Positions 1 to 8,350 of a DNA stretch of 64,000 nt are shown in pieces; position 1 is the stretch's first letter, and each line of letters opens with the position of its first letter. A program made the translations under genes and the position numbers. This DNA comes from Streptomyces sp. NBC_01016 (GTDB lineage: Bacteria > Actinomycetota > Actinomycetes > Streptomycetales > Streptomycetaceae). The stretch lies in contig NZ_JAPEOQ010000001.1 in the NCBI RefSeq assembly GCF_026341035.1, forward strand, positions 5,642,001 to 5,706,000. Direction: 5' to 3'. Under the pieces are notes generated by a model. It did not search any database. It was not told the origin of the DNA and was given only the letters and a program-made list of their open reading frames with translations.

Positions 1-361
1 TGTGCGAGATGCTGTCGACCGCTTCCTGCCAGACACCGGGAACTTCCTTGCCTGCGGTGAGGTTCAACGGCCCTGGTGGATCCTGTAGCAGTGCGTACCG
101 GCACAGCAGGATCCACTCCTGCTCGTTGAGCCCGAACAGCCGCGCCACATCGCGCAGTAGTTCCGCGGGGGCGTTGGGGTATGTCCCCGACTCCAGTCGG
201 TGGTACGTACCGATTGTCCGGTGCAGCAACTGGTCGACCTGGTGCTGAGAGAGGCCGGGAGCGCGGCGGCCCTGGCCAGTGGGCCGGGCGAAGCCATGGG
301 ATTCCGGGGCTATGAGGGCGCGCCGTTCACGGAGCAGGGCGCGAAGCGCCGTCTTGTTCAT
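1..361 (-). CDS. XRE-family HTH regulator (MmyB-like), 3' end outside window
   Basis: The reading frame starts at the ATG at 361 and runs off the left edge, so about 120 N-terminal residues are seen. Residues about 36-80 form a Cro/C1-type helix-turn-helix (LSQHQVDQLLHRTIGTYHR followed by an ELLRDVARLFGL helix). The next segment, EVPGVWQEAVDSISH, is how the MmyB-like ligand-binding domain usually begins in actinobacterial members. It is therefore probably a one-component DNA-binding regulator with an unknown ligand. A GAGGG motif lies about ten bases before the ATG, and a good promoter lies further upstream. The target genes cannot be told from this window. Confidence 0.8.
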   Translation of the reverse strand, partial: MNKTALRALLRERRALIAPESHGFARPTGQGRRAPGLSQHQVDQLLHRTIGTYHRLESGTYPNAPAELLRDVARLFGLNEQEWILLCRYALLQDPPGPLNLTAGKEVPGVWQEAVDSISH

Positions 362-403
362 GGTGGGTAATCCCTCGTTGTTCACGCCGAGTTGAGCGTG
401 AGC

Positions 404-432
404 AGTCTAAATAGTCCCATGGTCTTTGGTAA
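404..432 (-). promoter_or_regulatory. Probable promoter of the XRE regulator
   Basis: Read on the minus strand there is a -35 box TTACCA (427-432) and a -10 box TAGACT (404-409) separated by exactly 17 bases. The surrounding 60 bases are distinctly AT-rich for this genome. The predicted transcript start is about 35 bases before the ATG at 361. Confidence 0.5.
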
Positions 433-791
433 TAAACATTGCCCGAAGAAAACGATCAGACGGTGCGTCATGATGGGTTGAGTTGGGTTTCCCACCTGCT
501 GGTTTCCTCGCTCGTGCGCATGTGGGCGCGGCGTTGCGGCACCTGTGCCGGGCCACTCGAAAATGGCTGAAATTTCCCGCTGCGGGTAACCCACAAGCCT
601 CTGCGACCGTTCAGGCAAGTGCGAGTGGGGCCGGGCCACCAATTGCGATCCATGTGGCCGGAAAATGCGTTGCGAGACGCGAACGCCCACACTCGTCCGG
701 GCGGTCGGTGGAGGTCACTGGCTGCGGTCGGTGCCGTCACTCGCCATCACGTAGCGGCCACGGCACCGGCCGCGCCCGGTCCCGGACCCCG
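433..791. other. Intergenic region without a convincing gene
   Basis: Open frames here lack ribosome binding sites, codon bias and recognisable domains. The stretch separates the XRE regulator, read away to the left, from the 3' end of the DUF4032 gene. I see no strong hairpin in it. Confidence 0.5.
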
Positions 792-1985
792 TCATCGCCC
801 GGACTTGTGCACATTCCGTACGTAGTCGTCGGCCGCCGCGTCGAGGCCGATGTCGTGCTGGGCGCGCTCGGACAAGTACCAGCGGTGCTCCAGGACTTGG
901 TGGTACAGCTCGGCCGGGTCCATCGGCGTGGACACCCGGTCGCGGACGGCGCGGACCGTGGGGCGGAACACGTCACGGACCCAGCGGTGGGCGAGAACCT
1001 CGGGGCGGGCGTCCGCCGCGTCCTCCTGCGTCGCCATCCAGCTCTCCAGGTCGCCAAGGAGCCGACGCGCCTGGTTCTCCTCGGCGTCCATGCCGGTCAG
1101 GCGCAGGAGTTGACGCTGATGGTGGCCCGCGTCGACGACCTTCGGCACGAACGTGACGGTGTCGCCGTGCGGCGAGCGGGAGATCTGCATCTCGGCCACG
1201 TCGAAGCCCAGATCGTTGAGGCGGCGGATGCGGCGCTCCATGTAGTGGTGCTTGCCGGCCGGATACACCGACGTACGGGTCAGCTCGGACCACAGGTCCG
1301 TGTACCGCTGCACGATCTCCGTACCGAACGCGATCGGGTCGATCGACGGGTGCAGCGCGCCCGACGCCTCCAGGTCGAGCATCTCGCCCGCGATGTTCAC
1401 CCGTGCCAGATCGATGTCGTACTCCCGCTGCCCGTCGCTCAACTGCGGGTGCAGCTCGCCGGTCTCGGCGTCCACCAGGTAGGCGGCGTACGCGCCCGCG
1501 TCCCGGCGGAAGAGGGTGTTGGACAACGAGCAGTCGCCCCAGGCGAAGCCGCTGAGATGCAGACGCACCAGGAGCACGGCGAGCGCGTCCATCAGCCGGT
1601 GCACGGTCGTCGGCCGCAGCGTCGTCTCGAACATCGAGCGGTACGGCAGTGAACCGCCCAGGTGCCGCGTGATGAGCACGGGCTCCAGCGGGGAACCGTC
1701 GGGCTGCTCGCGGCCCGTGACCACGGCGAGCGGATCCACCGCGGGGATCGCCAACCGGTCGAGCGTGCGCAGCAGTTCGTACTCGTTCAGCGCCGGGCGC
1801 CGGGCCAGCTCCTTCACGGCGACGACCTCGTCCCCGGCGCGCGCGTAACGCACCACGTGCCGCGAGATGCCGCGCGGAAGCGGTACCAGGTACTCCTCGG
1901 GCCAATCCTCCAGCGGGATGTGCCAGGGCAGGGCGAGCAGGAGCACCGGGTGCTCGGGGTTGGTGGCGCTGATCTCGAGCGGCAT
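792..1985 (-). CDS. DUF4032 family protein, kinase-like fold
   Basis: This protein of about 397 residues belongs to the DUF4032/lipopolysaccharide-kinase-like group found in Streptomyces. It shows a degenerate kinase layout: a lysine strand VAVKEL at residues 55-60, a catalytic-loop-like GDCSLSN at 150-156 and a metal-loop-like VDAETGE at 171-177. The substrate is unknown, and the C-terminal half (after about residue 210) is a family-specific helical region. I placed the start at the ATG at 1985; a GTG two codons earlier (1991) is equally possible, and neither has a strong ribosome binding site. It stands alone downstream of an oxidoreductase gene and is separated from it by a hairpin. Confidence 0.85.
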   Translation of the reverse strand: MPLEISATNPEHPVLLLALPWHIPLEDWPEEYLVPLPRGISRHVVRYARAGDEVVAVKELARRPALNEYELLRTLDRLAIPAVDPLAVVTGREQPDGSPLEPVLITRHLGGSLPYRSMFETTLRPTTVHRLMDALAVLLVRLHLSGFAWGDCSLSNTLFRRDAGAYAAYLVDAETGELHPQLSDGQREYDIDLARVNIAGEMLDLEASGALHPSIDPIAFGTEIVQRYTDLWSELTRTSVYPAGKHHYMERRIRRLNDLGFDVAEMQISRSPHGDTVTFVPKVVDAGHHQRQLLRLTGMDAEENQARRLLGDLESWMATQEDAADARPEVLAHRWVRDVFRPTVRAVRDRVSTPMDPAELYHQVLEHRWYLSERAQHDIGLDAAADDYVRNVHKSGR

Positions 1986-2023
1986 GACCACCAGCGTAAA
2001 GGGGGCCCGGGCGCTGCCTCGTC

Positions 2024-2048
2024 GGCCTGATCCAAACGACAGACCCTA
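2024..2048 (-). terminator. Hairpin after the oxidoreductase gene
   Basis: On the minus strand GGTCTG pairs with CAGGCC (one G-U pair) around a ten-base loop, starting inside the TAG stop codon of the oxidoreductase gene. The loop and arms closely resemble hairpins at 15500-15521 and 27899-27926, so this is one of a small family of repeated terminators in the window. Confidence 0.5.
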
Positions 2049-2993
2049 GTGGTCGGGGACCGGTTCCGCCCGGCCCGACGCCAGGGAGCGTTCGGCCGCC
2101 GCGAGGGTCTCCGTGAGCCGCAGGCCGAACCGGGCGTCGCACGGGTGGGCCGTGCCGCCGTGCGCCGCCTCCAGCAGTGCGTCGACGGCGGCGGCCAGCG
2201 CCTCCTGGGCCGTGCCGGTGCCCGTCGGCATCGCCGACACGCCCTGAGTGCCGCGCAGTTCGACCGCGATGCCGGTCGCCGCCGGGGGAGCGGTCAGGGT
2301 GAGCGTCGCCGTGCTGGTGGCGCCGCCCGCGTGCCGGAGCACGAGATGCACGGTGTCGCCGGGGCCGCCGTGCGCCGCCACCGTCCGCACGTCGCCCAGG
2401 ACCGGCAGCAGCATCGACAGGGCGTGCGGACCGACGTCCCACAGGGCACCCTTGTCCGCCCGCCACGGCGTCGTGGCCCGCACGTGCGCATCGTCGCCGG
2501 GCGTGTACAGCGCGCCGTACCAGTCGGCGCGGCCCGTGAACCAGTCCTCCACCCCGCCCTGTTCGGCGACCCAGGCCGCCGTGAGCGGAGAGTGCCGCAG
2601 CGTGCAGAAGACGGTCGTCGCGACGCCCGCGGTGTCGGCCGCCTCGACGACCGCGCGGGCCGCGTCGGGCCGGGTGGCAAGCGGCTTGTCGAGGAGCAGG
2701 TGGCAGCCCGCCGCGGCGGCCCGCGCGGCGAGCGGGGCCTGGACGTCCGGCGGCACCGCGAACGCCACGACGTCGCTCGCCGCGAACAGGGCGTCCACGT
2801 CGTCGTACGCCGTCGTGCCGTGCCCTGCCGCGAGCTCGGCCGCCGCCTGTGTCCTGCGCCCCCAGATCCCGACGAGGTCGACGGCCTTGTGGGCCTCGAG
2901 TGTGGGGGCGTACGTCCGCCCGGCCCAGGAGCCGGTGCCGACGAGACCGAAACGCGCAGGGCCGGAATCGGCGGCCGGGGTGGAAGAGGTCAT
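2046..2993 (-). CDS. Gfo/Idh/MocA family NAD(P)-dependent oxidoreductase
   Basis: The 315-residue protein opens with a Rossmann motif (GLVGTGSWAGRTYAPTL, residues about 14-30) and carries LLLDKPLATRP near residue 97, where the lysine is the usual catalytic residue of the Gfo/Idh/MocA family (most members have EKP, here DKP). Such enzymes oxidise or reduce sugars, inositols or related polyols with NAD(P). The C-terminal domain contains DVGPHALSMLLPVLGD, the usual substrate-domain signature. The start is the ATG at 2993, chosen because the Rossmann strand follows directly; the open frame extends further upstream without homology. It is divergent from an MFS exporter. The substrate is not predictable. 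Confidence 0.9.
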   Translation of the reverse strand: MTSSTPAADSGPARFGLVGTGSWAGRTYAPTLEAHKAVDLVGIWGRRTQAAAELAAGHGTTAYDDVDALFAASDVVAFAVPPDVQAPLAARAAAAGCHLLLDKPLATRPDAARAVVEAADTAGVATTVFCTLRHSPLTAAWVAEQGGVEDWFTGRADWYGALYTPGDDAHVRATTPWRADKGALWDVGPHALSMLLPVLGDVRTVAAHGGPGDTVHLVLRHAGGATSTATLTLTAPPAATGIAVELRGTQGVSAMPTGTGTAQEALAAAVDALLEAAHGGTAHPCDARFGLRLTETLAAAERSLASGRAEPVPDH

Positions 2994-3065
2994 GAGTGGC
3001 AGTATCGACCGGTTCGATGGCCTCTGCACAGAGGGTCGCGTCGAGGGGTGCAGACAGGGCGTGGG

Positions 3066-3098
3066 GTTCGGTAAATAATGATTCACCGAACTGGTGAA
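3066..3098. promoter_or_regulatory. Two overlapping inverted repeats before the MFS gene
   Basis: GTTCGGT (3066-3072) is mirrored by ACCGAAC (3085-3091), and TTCACC (3082-3087) is mirrored by GGTGAA (3093-3098). Both repeats are perfect and lie just upstream of the MFS start at 3109, overlapping its leader. This is the layout of a repressor operator, possibly shared with the divergent oxidoreductase; the regulator is unknown. Confidence 0.45.
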
Positions 3099-3108
3099 CC
3101 GGAGACAC

Positions 3109-4563
3109 ATGAGTCCTGCCCCGATATCGGCGACGCCCCTGCGCGAGCGGCTCGCCGTGCCCGTGCTCGCCTTCGGCGGCATCCTCATGGCGGTCATGCA
3201 GACCGTTGTCGTCCCGCTCCTGCCCGACCTGCCACGGCTGACCGGCGCCTCGCCCGCCGCCGTGTCCTGGATGGTCACCGCGACCCTGCTCGCCGGGGCC
3301 GTCCTCACCCCGGTCCTCGGTCGGGCCGGCGACATGTACGGCAAGCGACGCGTGCTGCTCGGCGCGCTCGCCCTGATGACCGCCGGGTCGGTGCTGTGCG
3401 CCCTGACCTCCGACATCCATCTGCTCATCGCCGCCCGCGCGTTGCAGGGCGCCGCGGCCGCCGTCGTGCCGCTGTCCATCAGCATCCTGCGTGACGAACT
3501 CCCGCCGCACCGCACCGGATCCGCCGTCGCCCTGATGAGCTCGACGGTCGGAATCGGCGCGGGGCTGGGCCTGCCGCTGGCCGCGCTCATCGTGCAGTAC
3601 GCCAACTGGCACGTGATGTTCTGGGCGACCAGCGCCCTCGGCGCGCTCGGCCTCGGCCTCGCCTGGTGGGCGGTGCGCGAGTCACCGGTCCGCTCCCCGG
3701 GCCGCTTCGACGCGCTCGGCACGCTGGGGCTCGCCGCGGGCCTCGTCTGCCTGCTGCTCGGCGTCTCGCAGGGCGGCCAGTGGGGCTGGGGGAGCCCCGT
3801 GGTGCTCGGTCTGTTCGCGGGCGCCGTCGTGATCCTCGGCCTGTGGGCATGGCAGCAACTGCGCACCGAGGGGCCCCTGGTGGACCTGCGTCTGGCCGTC
3901 GGCCGCCGGGTCGGCCTTCCGCACCTCGCGGCGCTGCTCACCGGCTTCGCCTTCTACGCCAACTCGCTCGTCACCGCACAGCTCGTGCAGGCCCCCGTCG
4001 CCACCGGCTACGGGCTCGGCCTGTCCATCGTCGCCACCGGCCTGTGCATGCTGCCCAGCGGCGTCATCATGCTGCTGTTCTCGCCGGTCTCGGCCCGTAT
4101 CTCCGCCGCGCGCGGCGCCCGGATCACGCTCGCCATCGGCGGCGTGGTGCTCGCCCTCGGCTACGCGATCCGCATCGTCGACAGCACCGACCTGTGGGTG
4201 ATCCTGGTCGGCGCCGCCGTCGTCTCCACCGGCACCACCCTCGCGTACTCGGCGCTGCCCACCCTGATCCTGCGCGCGGTCCCGGCCGCCGCGACGGCCT
4301 CCGCGAACGGCGTCAACGTCCTCATGCGCACCATCGGGCAGGCCGTCTCCAGCGCCGCCGTCGCCGCCGTGCTCGTCCACCACACGACCCGTCTTGGCGG
4401 CGCCGACGTCCCGTCCCTGCATGGTTACCAGATGGCCTTCGCCATGGCGGGTGCGGTTGCCTTGGTGGCTACAGCGGTCGCCCTGGTCGTCCCCTCCGAC
4501 GGAGCGCCGGGCCGTGCCGTCACAGGCGCTCCCGCCCCGGTGCCCACCGCGAAGGGGACGTGA
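3109..4563 (+). CDS. MFS drug-exporter-like transporter (DHA2 type)
   Basis: The protein of about 484 residues has roughly 14 hydrophobic segments, as in the DHA2 drug:H+ antiporters. The loop GRAGDMYGKRRVLLGALAL after the second helix is the MFS motif A, and GIGAGLGLPLAALI is the motif C-like antiporter signature. It probably exports a small hydrophobic or cationic compound across the cytoplasmic membrane. The start is the ATG at 3109, seven bases after GGAG; an in-frame GTG at 3094 lies inside the inverted repeats and is less likely. It ends in a strong hairpin shared with the convergent DUF2264 gene. Confidence 0.88.
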   Translation: MSPAPISATPLRERLAVPVLAFGGILMAVMQTVVVPLLPDLPRLTGASPAAVSWMVTATLLAGAVLTPVLGRAGDMYGKRRVLLGALALMTAGSVLCALTSDIHLLIAARALQGAAAAVVPLSISILRDELPPHRTGSAVALMSSTVGIGAGLGLPLAALIVQYANWHVMFWATSALGALGLGLAWWAVRESPVRSPGRFDALGTLGLAAGLVCLLLGVSQGGQWGWGSPVVLGLFAGAVVILGLWAWQQLRTEGPLVDLRLAVGRRVGLPHLAALLTGFAFYANSLVTAQLVQAPVATGYGLGLSIVATGLCMLPSGVIMLLFSPVSARISAARGARITLAIGGVVLALGYAIRIVDSTDLWVILVGAAVVSTGTTLAYSALPTLILRAVPAAATASANGVNVLMRTIGQAVSSAAVAAVLVHHTTRLGGADVPSLHGYQMAFAMAGAVALVATAVALVVPSDGAPGRAVTGAPAPVPTAKGT

Positions 4564-4571
4564 GGCGATGA

Positions 4572-4597
4572 CGGCGGCCCGCCCGTGCGGGCCGCCG
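4572..4597. terminator. Bidirectional terminator hairpin
   Basis: CGGCGGCCCGC (4572-4582) and GCGGGCCGCCG (4587-4597) form a perfect 11-base-pair stem with a four-base loop. It lies between the stop of the MFS gene and the stop of the convergent DUF2264 gene, so it can end transcription from both sides. Confidence 0.7.
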
Positions 4598-4608
4598 AAC
4601 GACCCCGC

Positions 4609-6486
4609 TCAGCCGTGCTGAACGTGCAGCGGCTCGAACCCGACGACGGTGCGCGCGCCGTCGCTCCAGCGCACCCTCAACTCCCCGTCCAGGAGCGCGA
4701 CATCGGACACGGCGTCCGCGAGCGGCTGCTGCGGCGACCGCGCGCCGAGTGAGGCCAGCGCCACGAACACCGCCGTCCCTTCTACATCCGCCGCGAGGCG
4801 AGGCACCCGCACCCACGGCTCGTACGCCGTGCCCTGCGGCGCGCGCACCTCGTCCCGCAGCTCCCAGCCGCGCAGGCCGACCAGCTCCGAGTGCAACGCG
4901 TCCGTGGCCCAGCCGGTGAGCGTCACCCGCGCCCCGTGCGGGGCACCGATCACCCGGTGCACCCGCAACTCGTACGCGCCGCGCGCCACGGTCACGCTCT
5001 CCACGCGCAGCCCCGGCACCATCGGCGGACCCGACGTGAACACCGGCCGGTGCCAGGACGCCGCCCAGCCCCAGCCGTCGCCCTGGCCCGCCCCCAGCGG
5101 ATGGATGCGGCGCCGGGCGCTTCCGATGCCGTCGCACTCGACCGACAGATGGTTGTCCGCCGGGTTGGCCGGGGACGTGGGCCCGGTGTGCGTGGAGTAG
5201 GCCTGGTGGCTGTAGAGGGCGTCGGCATCGGCAGCGTTCTCGCCCTCGAACGGGCGGACGTGGTCACTGCCGTGGTTGTGAAGGCGTACGATCCCGTCCG
5301 CCTGCGTGGACTGCACCAGGAGGCCCGGCGCGGGCAGCGAGAGCACCCGGTCGGGGCCTTCGCTCGGCGCCGCCTCCTCGGGCGCCGTCCACAACGGATC
5401 GTCCTCGCCCGCCAGCAGCGCGACGAAGCCCTTCGACGCCCAGTACGGGGACGCGGGGCCCGAGTAGTGCTGCAGCGTCGCGTCGTGCGGGCCGTGCCAG
5501 CCGAGGCTGAGCAGACCCTCGTCCGTAACGCCGCCACGGTCCAGGAAGTAGCGCAGGTTCGCGCTGATCAGACGGCGTGACGCGCCCGGGGACAGCGGCG
5601 TGTGCCCGGTGACCGCGCCGATACTGACGGCCGCCGACGCCGCGAACCGGTAGGTGAGCGAACGCCCGAAGTGGATCGGCGCCCCGTCGCCGCCGAAGAG
5701 CAGCGAGAAGCCCTCGAGGTGCTCGCGCAGGCGCGGACCCACCCGCTCCGACAGGGCGGAGTCGCCCGTCAGATGCGCGTGCAGCATCGGGTACAGGTGC
5801 AGCGCCCACCCGTTGTAGTGGTCGAAGGCCCGCCCGTCGCCGTCGCGGTACCAGCCGTCGCCCTCGTACCAGGTCTCCAGCAGGTCGAGCGCCCGCTGGA
5901 TGGCGCGCGTCGTCGCCGCGTCGGAGCGGCCGACGGACTCCAGGAACGAGGCCACCATGAACGGGAAGAGGTACCAGTTGTTCGGCGCGGGCGTGTGCGT
6001 GATGGCGCCGCGCAGCCACTTCTCCGCACGGTCCTGCACGTCACTGTCGAGCCGGTCCCACAGCCACGGCCGGGTCAGCGACAGGCCGAGCGCCACCGAG
6101 GCGGACTCCACCATCGGCTGGCCCTGGACGTGGTGGTCGAGGATCAGCGGCCAGGACTCGGCGTCGTCGCGCCCCGGCGTCCGGGTGCCCGCCGCGAGGC
6201 CGCTCGCGTACCGGTCGAGCCAGCCGTGCGGGTCCTTGCCCTGCGCGCCCGCGACCCGGAAGCCGGCCGCCAGGAACGTACGGGCATAGCCCTCGAGCCC
6301 GTCCGAGCGGACGCCGGACCCGGAGGGCCGGCCCGGCAGATCGAGCAGTGCGCCCTCGGGCGTCGCCCACCGCCAGGCCGCCCCGAGCAGCCCGTCGGCG
6401 ACGGCTTCCCAGTGCGCCCGGGTGAAGCCGGTGTGCGGGCTCAACTCCCGGTCCTCGGCGGGGAGATCGAACGGGGTGCAGTTCAT
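4609..6486 (-). CDS. DUF2264 family protein (probable glycan-processing enzyme)
   Basis: This 625-residue protein matches the DUF2264 family, which has an (alpha/alpha) barrel-like N-terminal half and a beta-rich C-terminal half and occurs in sugar utilisation loci. Visible landmarks are the NNWYLFPFMVASFLE helix near residue 160, GDGWYRDGDGRAFDHYNGWA near 220 and the SLGWHGPHDATLQHYSGPAS segment near 330. No signal peptide is seen, so it is likely cytoplasmic and acts on an imported oligosaccharide. The start ATG at 6486 overlaps the stop of the upstream dehydrogenase by four bases, so it is translationally coupled as the last gene of the sugar ABC operon. The biochemical activity of the family is not established, so hydrolase or lyase is a guess. 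Confidence 0.85.
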   Translation of the reverse strand: MNCTPFDLPAEDRELSPHTGFTRAHWEAVADGLLGAAWRWATPEGALLDLPGRPSGSGVRSDGLEGYARTFLAAGFRVAGAQGKDPHGWLDRYASGLAAGTRTPGRDDAESWPLILDHHVQGQPMVESASVALGLSLTRPWLWDRLDSDVQDRAEKWLRGAITHTPAPNNWYLFPFMVASFLESVGRSDAATTRAIQRALDLLETWYEGDGWYRDGDGRAFDHYNGWALHLYPMLHAHLTGDSALSERVGPRLREHLEGFSLLFGGDGAPIHFGRSLTYRFAASAAVSIGAVTGHTPLSPGASRRLISANLRYFLDRGGVTDEGLLSLGWHGPHDATLQHYSGPASPYWASKGFVALLAGEDDPLWTAPEEAAPSEGPDRVLSLPAPGLLVQSTQADGIVRLHNHGSDHVRPFEGENAADADALYSHQAYSTHTGPTSPANPADNHLSVECDGIGSARRRIHPLGAGQGDGWGWAASWHRPVFTSGPPMVPGLRVESVTVARGAYELRVHRVIGAPHGARVTLTGWATDALHSELVGLRGWELRDEVRAPQGTAYEPWVRVPRLAADVEGTAVFVALASLGARSPQQPLADAVSDVALLDGELRVRWSDGARTVVGFEPLHVQHG

Positions 6487-7490
6487 GCGAGGTATGCCAG
6501 CCTTTCGCGTCGTACGGGATGGGCGAAGCCGTCGCCCGTGGACCAGCGGGTCAGTTCGCCGACCGCGGTGTCGGCGAGGCGCTGCCACTCGTTGCCCTGG
6601 GAGCCGGCCAGATGGGGGGTGATCAGTGCGTTCGGGCAGTCCCACAGCGGGTGGTCCGCGGGCAGCACCTCCGGGTCCGTGACGTCGAGGACCGCCCGGA
6701 TGCGGCCCGCGCGGACCACGTCGGTGAGGGCGTCCTGGTCGACGACGGCGCCGCGCGCGGTGTTGATGAGCGTGGCGTCCGGCCGCATCGAACTCAGCAG
6801 CTCCCTGCTGACCAGGCCAGTCGTGGTGGGCAGCAGCGGCGTGTGGACGCTCAACAGGTCGCTGCGCGTGAACAGTTCGGGCAGACCAACGTGCTCCACG
6901 CCGAGCTCGGCCGCGTCCTCCTCGGAGACGTACGGGTCGTGCAGCAGCACCTCGAATTCGAAGGGGCGCAGCAGTTCGATCACCCGGCGGCCGATGAGCG
7001 AGGCGGACAGGATGCCCACCGTGCGGCGGTAGTTGCCCACTTCGTGGGAGGTGAGCAGCCAGTCGCCGCGCTCGCGCTCACGGTGGAAGTCGCGGGCCCG
7101 TTCCAGGACGTGCTTGCCGTGCAGAAGGATCATCGCGAGGGTGTACTCGGCGACCGGCAGCGCGTTGGCCGCGGCCGCAGAGGACACCGCGATGCCGCGC
7201 TCCCAGCAGGCCTCGGTGACGTGCCCGCGCACCGAACCGGCCGAGTGCACCACGGCCTTGAGGGCGGGCGCCGCCGCCAGTACGTCGGCGTCGAGCGGCG
7301 GGCAGCCCCAGCCGGTGACGAGCACCTCGACGTCGGCGAGCACCTCCTTCGCCCGGGCGGACGTGAGGTCGTCGAGTACGGGGAGCGGTGCGAGGTCGCA
7401 GACCTCCGTGAGCGCGGCCATGGACCGCGGCGTGAAGACGGCCGCCGCGGCCTGGGGGGACATGGCCAGCGCCACGCGGGGCTTGCTCAC
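6483..7490 (-). CDS. D-isomer-specific 2-hydroxyacid dehydrogenase
   Basis: The 335-residue protein has the D-2-hydroxyacid dehydrogenase fold: NAD-binding domain in the middle, the catalytic arginine in LINTARGAVVDQDAL, an acidic residue in DPEVLPADHPLWD and the catalytic histidine in LITPHLAGS. The dinucleotide loop reads VGILSASLIGRRV, with serines where the usual GxGxxG has glycines, as in a subgroup of these enzymes. It would reduce or oxidise a 2-keto/2-hydroxy acid made from the imported sugar. The GTG start at 7490 overlaps the stop of the upstream permease by four bases and its own stop overlaps the DUF2264 start. Confidence 0.9.
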   Translation of the reverse strand: MSKPRVALAMSPQAAAAVFTPRSMAALTEVCDLAPLPVLDDLTSARAKEVLADVEVLVTGWGCPPLDADVLAAAPALKAVVHSAGSVRGHVTEACWERGIAVSSAAAANALPVAEYTLAMILLHGKHVLERARDFHRERERGDWLLTSHEVGNYRRTVGILSASLIGRRVIELLRPFEFEVLLHDPYVSEEDAAELGVEHVGLPELFTRSDLLSVHTPLLPTTTGLVSRELLSSMRPDATLINTARGAVVDQDALTDVVRAGRIRAVLDVTDPEVLPADHPLWDCPNALITPHLAGSQGNEWQRLADTAVGELTRWSTGDGFAHPVRRERLAYLA

Positions 7491-8350
7491 TTGACCGCCC
7501 CCGCCGTGAGGCCGGAGCGCCAGAAGCGCTGAAGGAAGACGAACGCGAGGACGAGAGGGAGGACCGCGAGGAGCGAGCCCATGATCACCACCGGGTAGTA
7601 CTCGGGCGAGACGGTCGCCTGGCTGTTCCATTGGAACAGGCCGAGGCTGACGGGATACAGATCCTGGTTCGACAGCATCACCATCGGCAGGAAGAAGTTG
7701 TTCCAGATCGTGGTGAGCTGGAAGAGGAAGACCGTGACCAGGCCGGGGCCCAGCATCCGCAGCGCGACCTTGAAGTACGTCGCGAGTTCGCTCGCGCCGT
7801 CGACGCGCGCGGCCTCCAGGACCTCGTTCGGCACGTACCCCTGGGCGAAGATGCGGCCGAGGTACACGCCGAACGGGTTGAACAGGACCGGGATGAACAC
7901 GGACCAGAAGGTGTTCACGATGCCGGTCGCCGACGCGATCAGATACAGCGGCAGCGCGAGCACCGTCTGCGGCACCATGACCGCCGCGAGCACCAGGCCG
8001 AACAGCTTCTCCTTGTGCCGGAAGTGGTACTTGTCGAAGGCGTAGCCGCAGGCGACGCTGATCAGCGCGCCGATGGCCGCGCCCAGGACCGCGTACAGCA
8101 GGCTGTTGCCGTACCAGCGGCTGTACAGGCCGCCGTCCATCGCGAACAGGTCCTTGAGGTTCTGCACGAGGGAGAAGTCGCTGAACGACAGGATGCTGCT
8201 GCTGAACAGGGCGTCGCGGGACTTGGTCGAGGCGAGGACCAGCCACAGGACCGGAAGCAGCGTGTACAGAACGGAGATCGCGACGACGACGTTGACCGTC
8301 GCGCGCCCCAGCATCCGGGGGCGAAGGAGGGTGGAGTCGGTGGCGCTCAT
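7487..8350 (-). CDS. Carbohydrate ABC transporter permease, MalG type
   Basis: The 287-residue membrane protein has six predicted transmembrane segments and the EAA loop (EAARVDGASELATYFKVALR, about residues 180-199) that contacts the ATPase. It belongs to the CUT1 group of sugar importers as the MalG-like subunit. Its ATG start overlaps the stop of the MalF-like gene by four bases and its stop overlaps the dehydrogenase start. No ATPase gene is present in the operon, which fits the Streptomyces habit of sharing one MsiK-type ATPase among sugar importers. Confidence 0.93.
   Translation of the reverse strand: MSATDSTLLRPRMLGRATVNVVVAISVLYTLLPVLWLVLASTKSRDALFSSSILSFSDFSLVQNLKDLFAMDGGLYSRWYGNSLLYAVLGAAIGALISVACGYAFDKYHFRHKEKLFGLVLAAVMVPQTVLALPLYLIASATGIVNTFWSVFIPVLFNPFGVYLGRIFAQGYVPNEVLEAARVDGASELATYFKVALRMLGPGLVTVFLFQLTTIWNNFFLPMVMLSNQDLYPVSLGLFQWNSQATVSPEYYPVVIMGSLLAVLPLVLAFVFLQRFWRSGLTAGAVK

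Noticed and set aside
382..690. Possible 102-codon gene between the XRE and DUF4032 genes
   Set aside because: There is no ribosome binding site or codon bias, and it overlaps the XRE promoter.
483..1652. Long plus-strand open frame opposite the DUF4032 gene
   Set aside because: It is an antisense shadow of a GC-rich gene: it lacks domains and ribosome binding site, and third-position bias belongs to the minus strand.
973..3612. 879-codon minus-strand open frame
   Set aside because: It crosses two real genes in a different frame and is Arg/Gly/Pro-rich low-complexity sequence, typical of GC-driven false frames.
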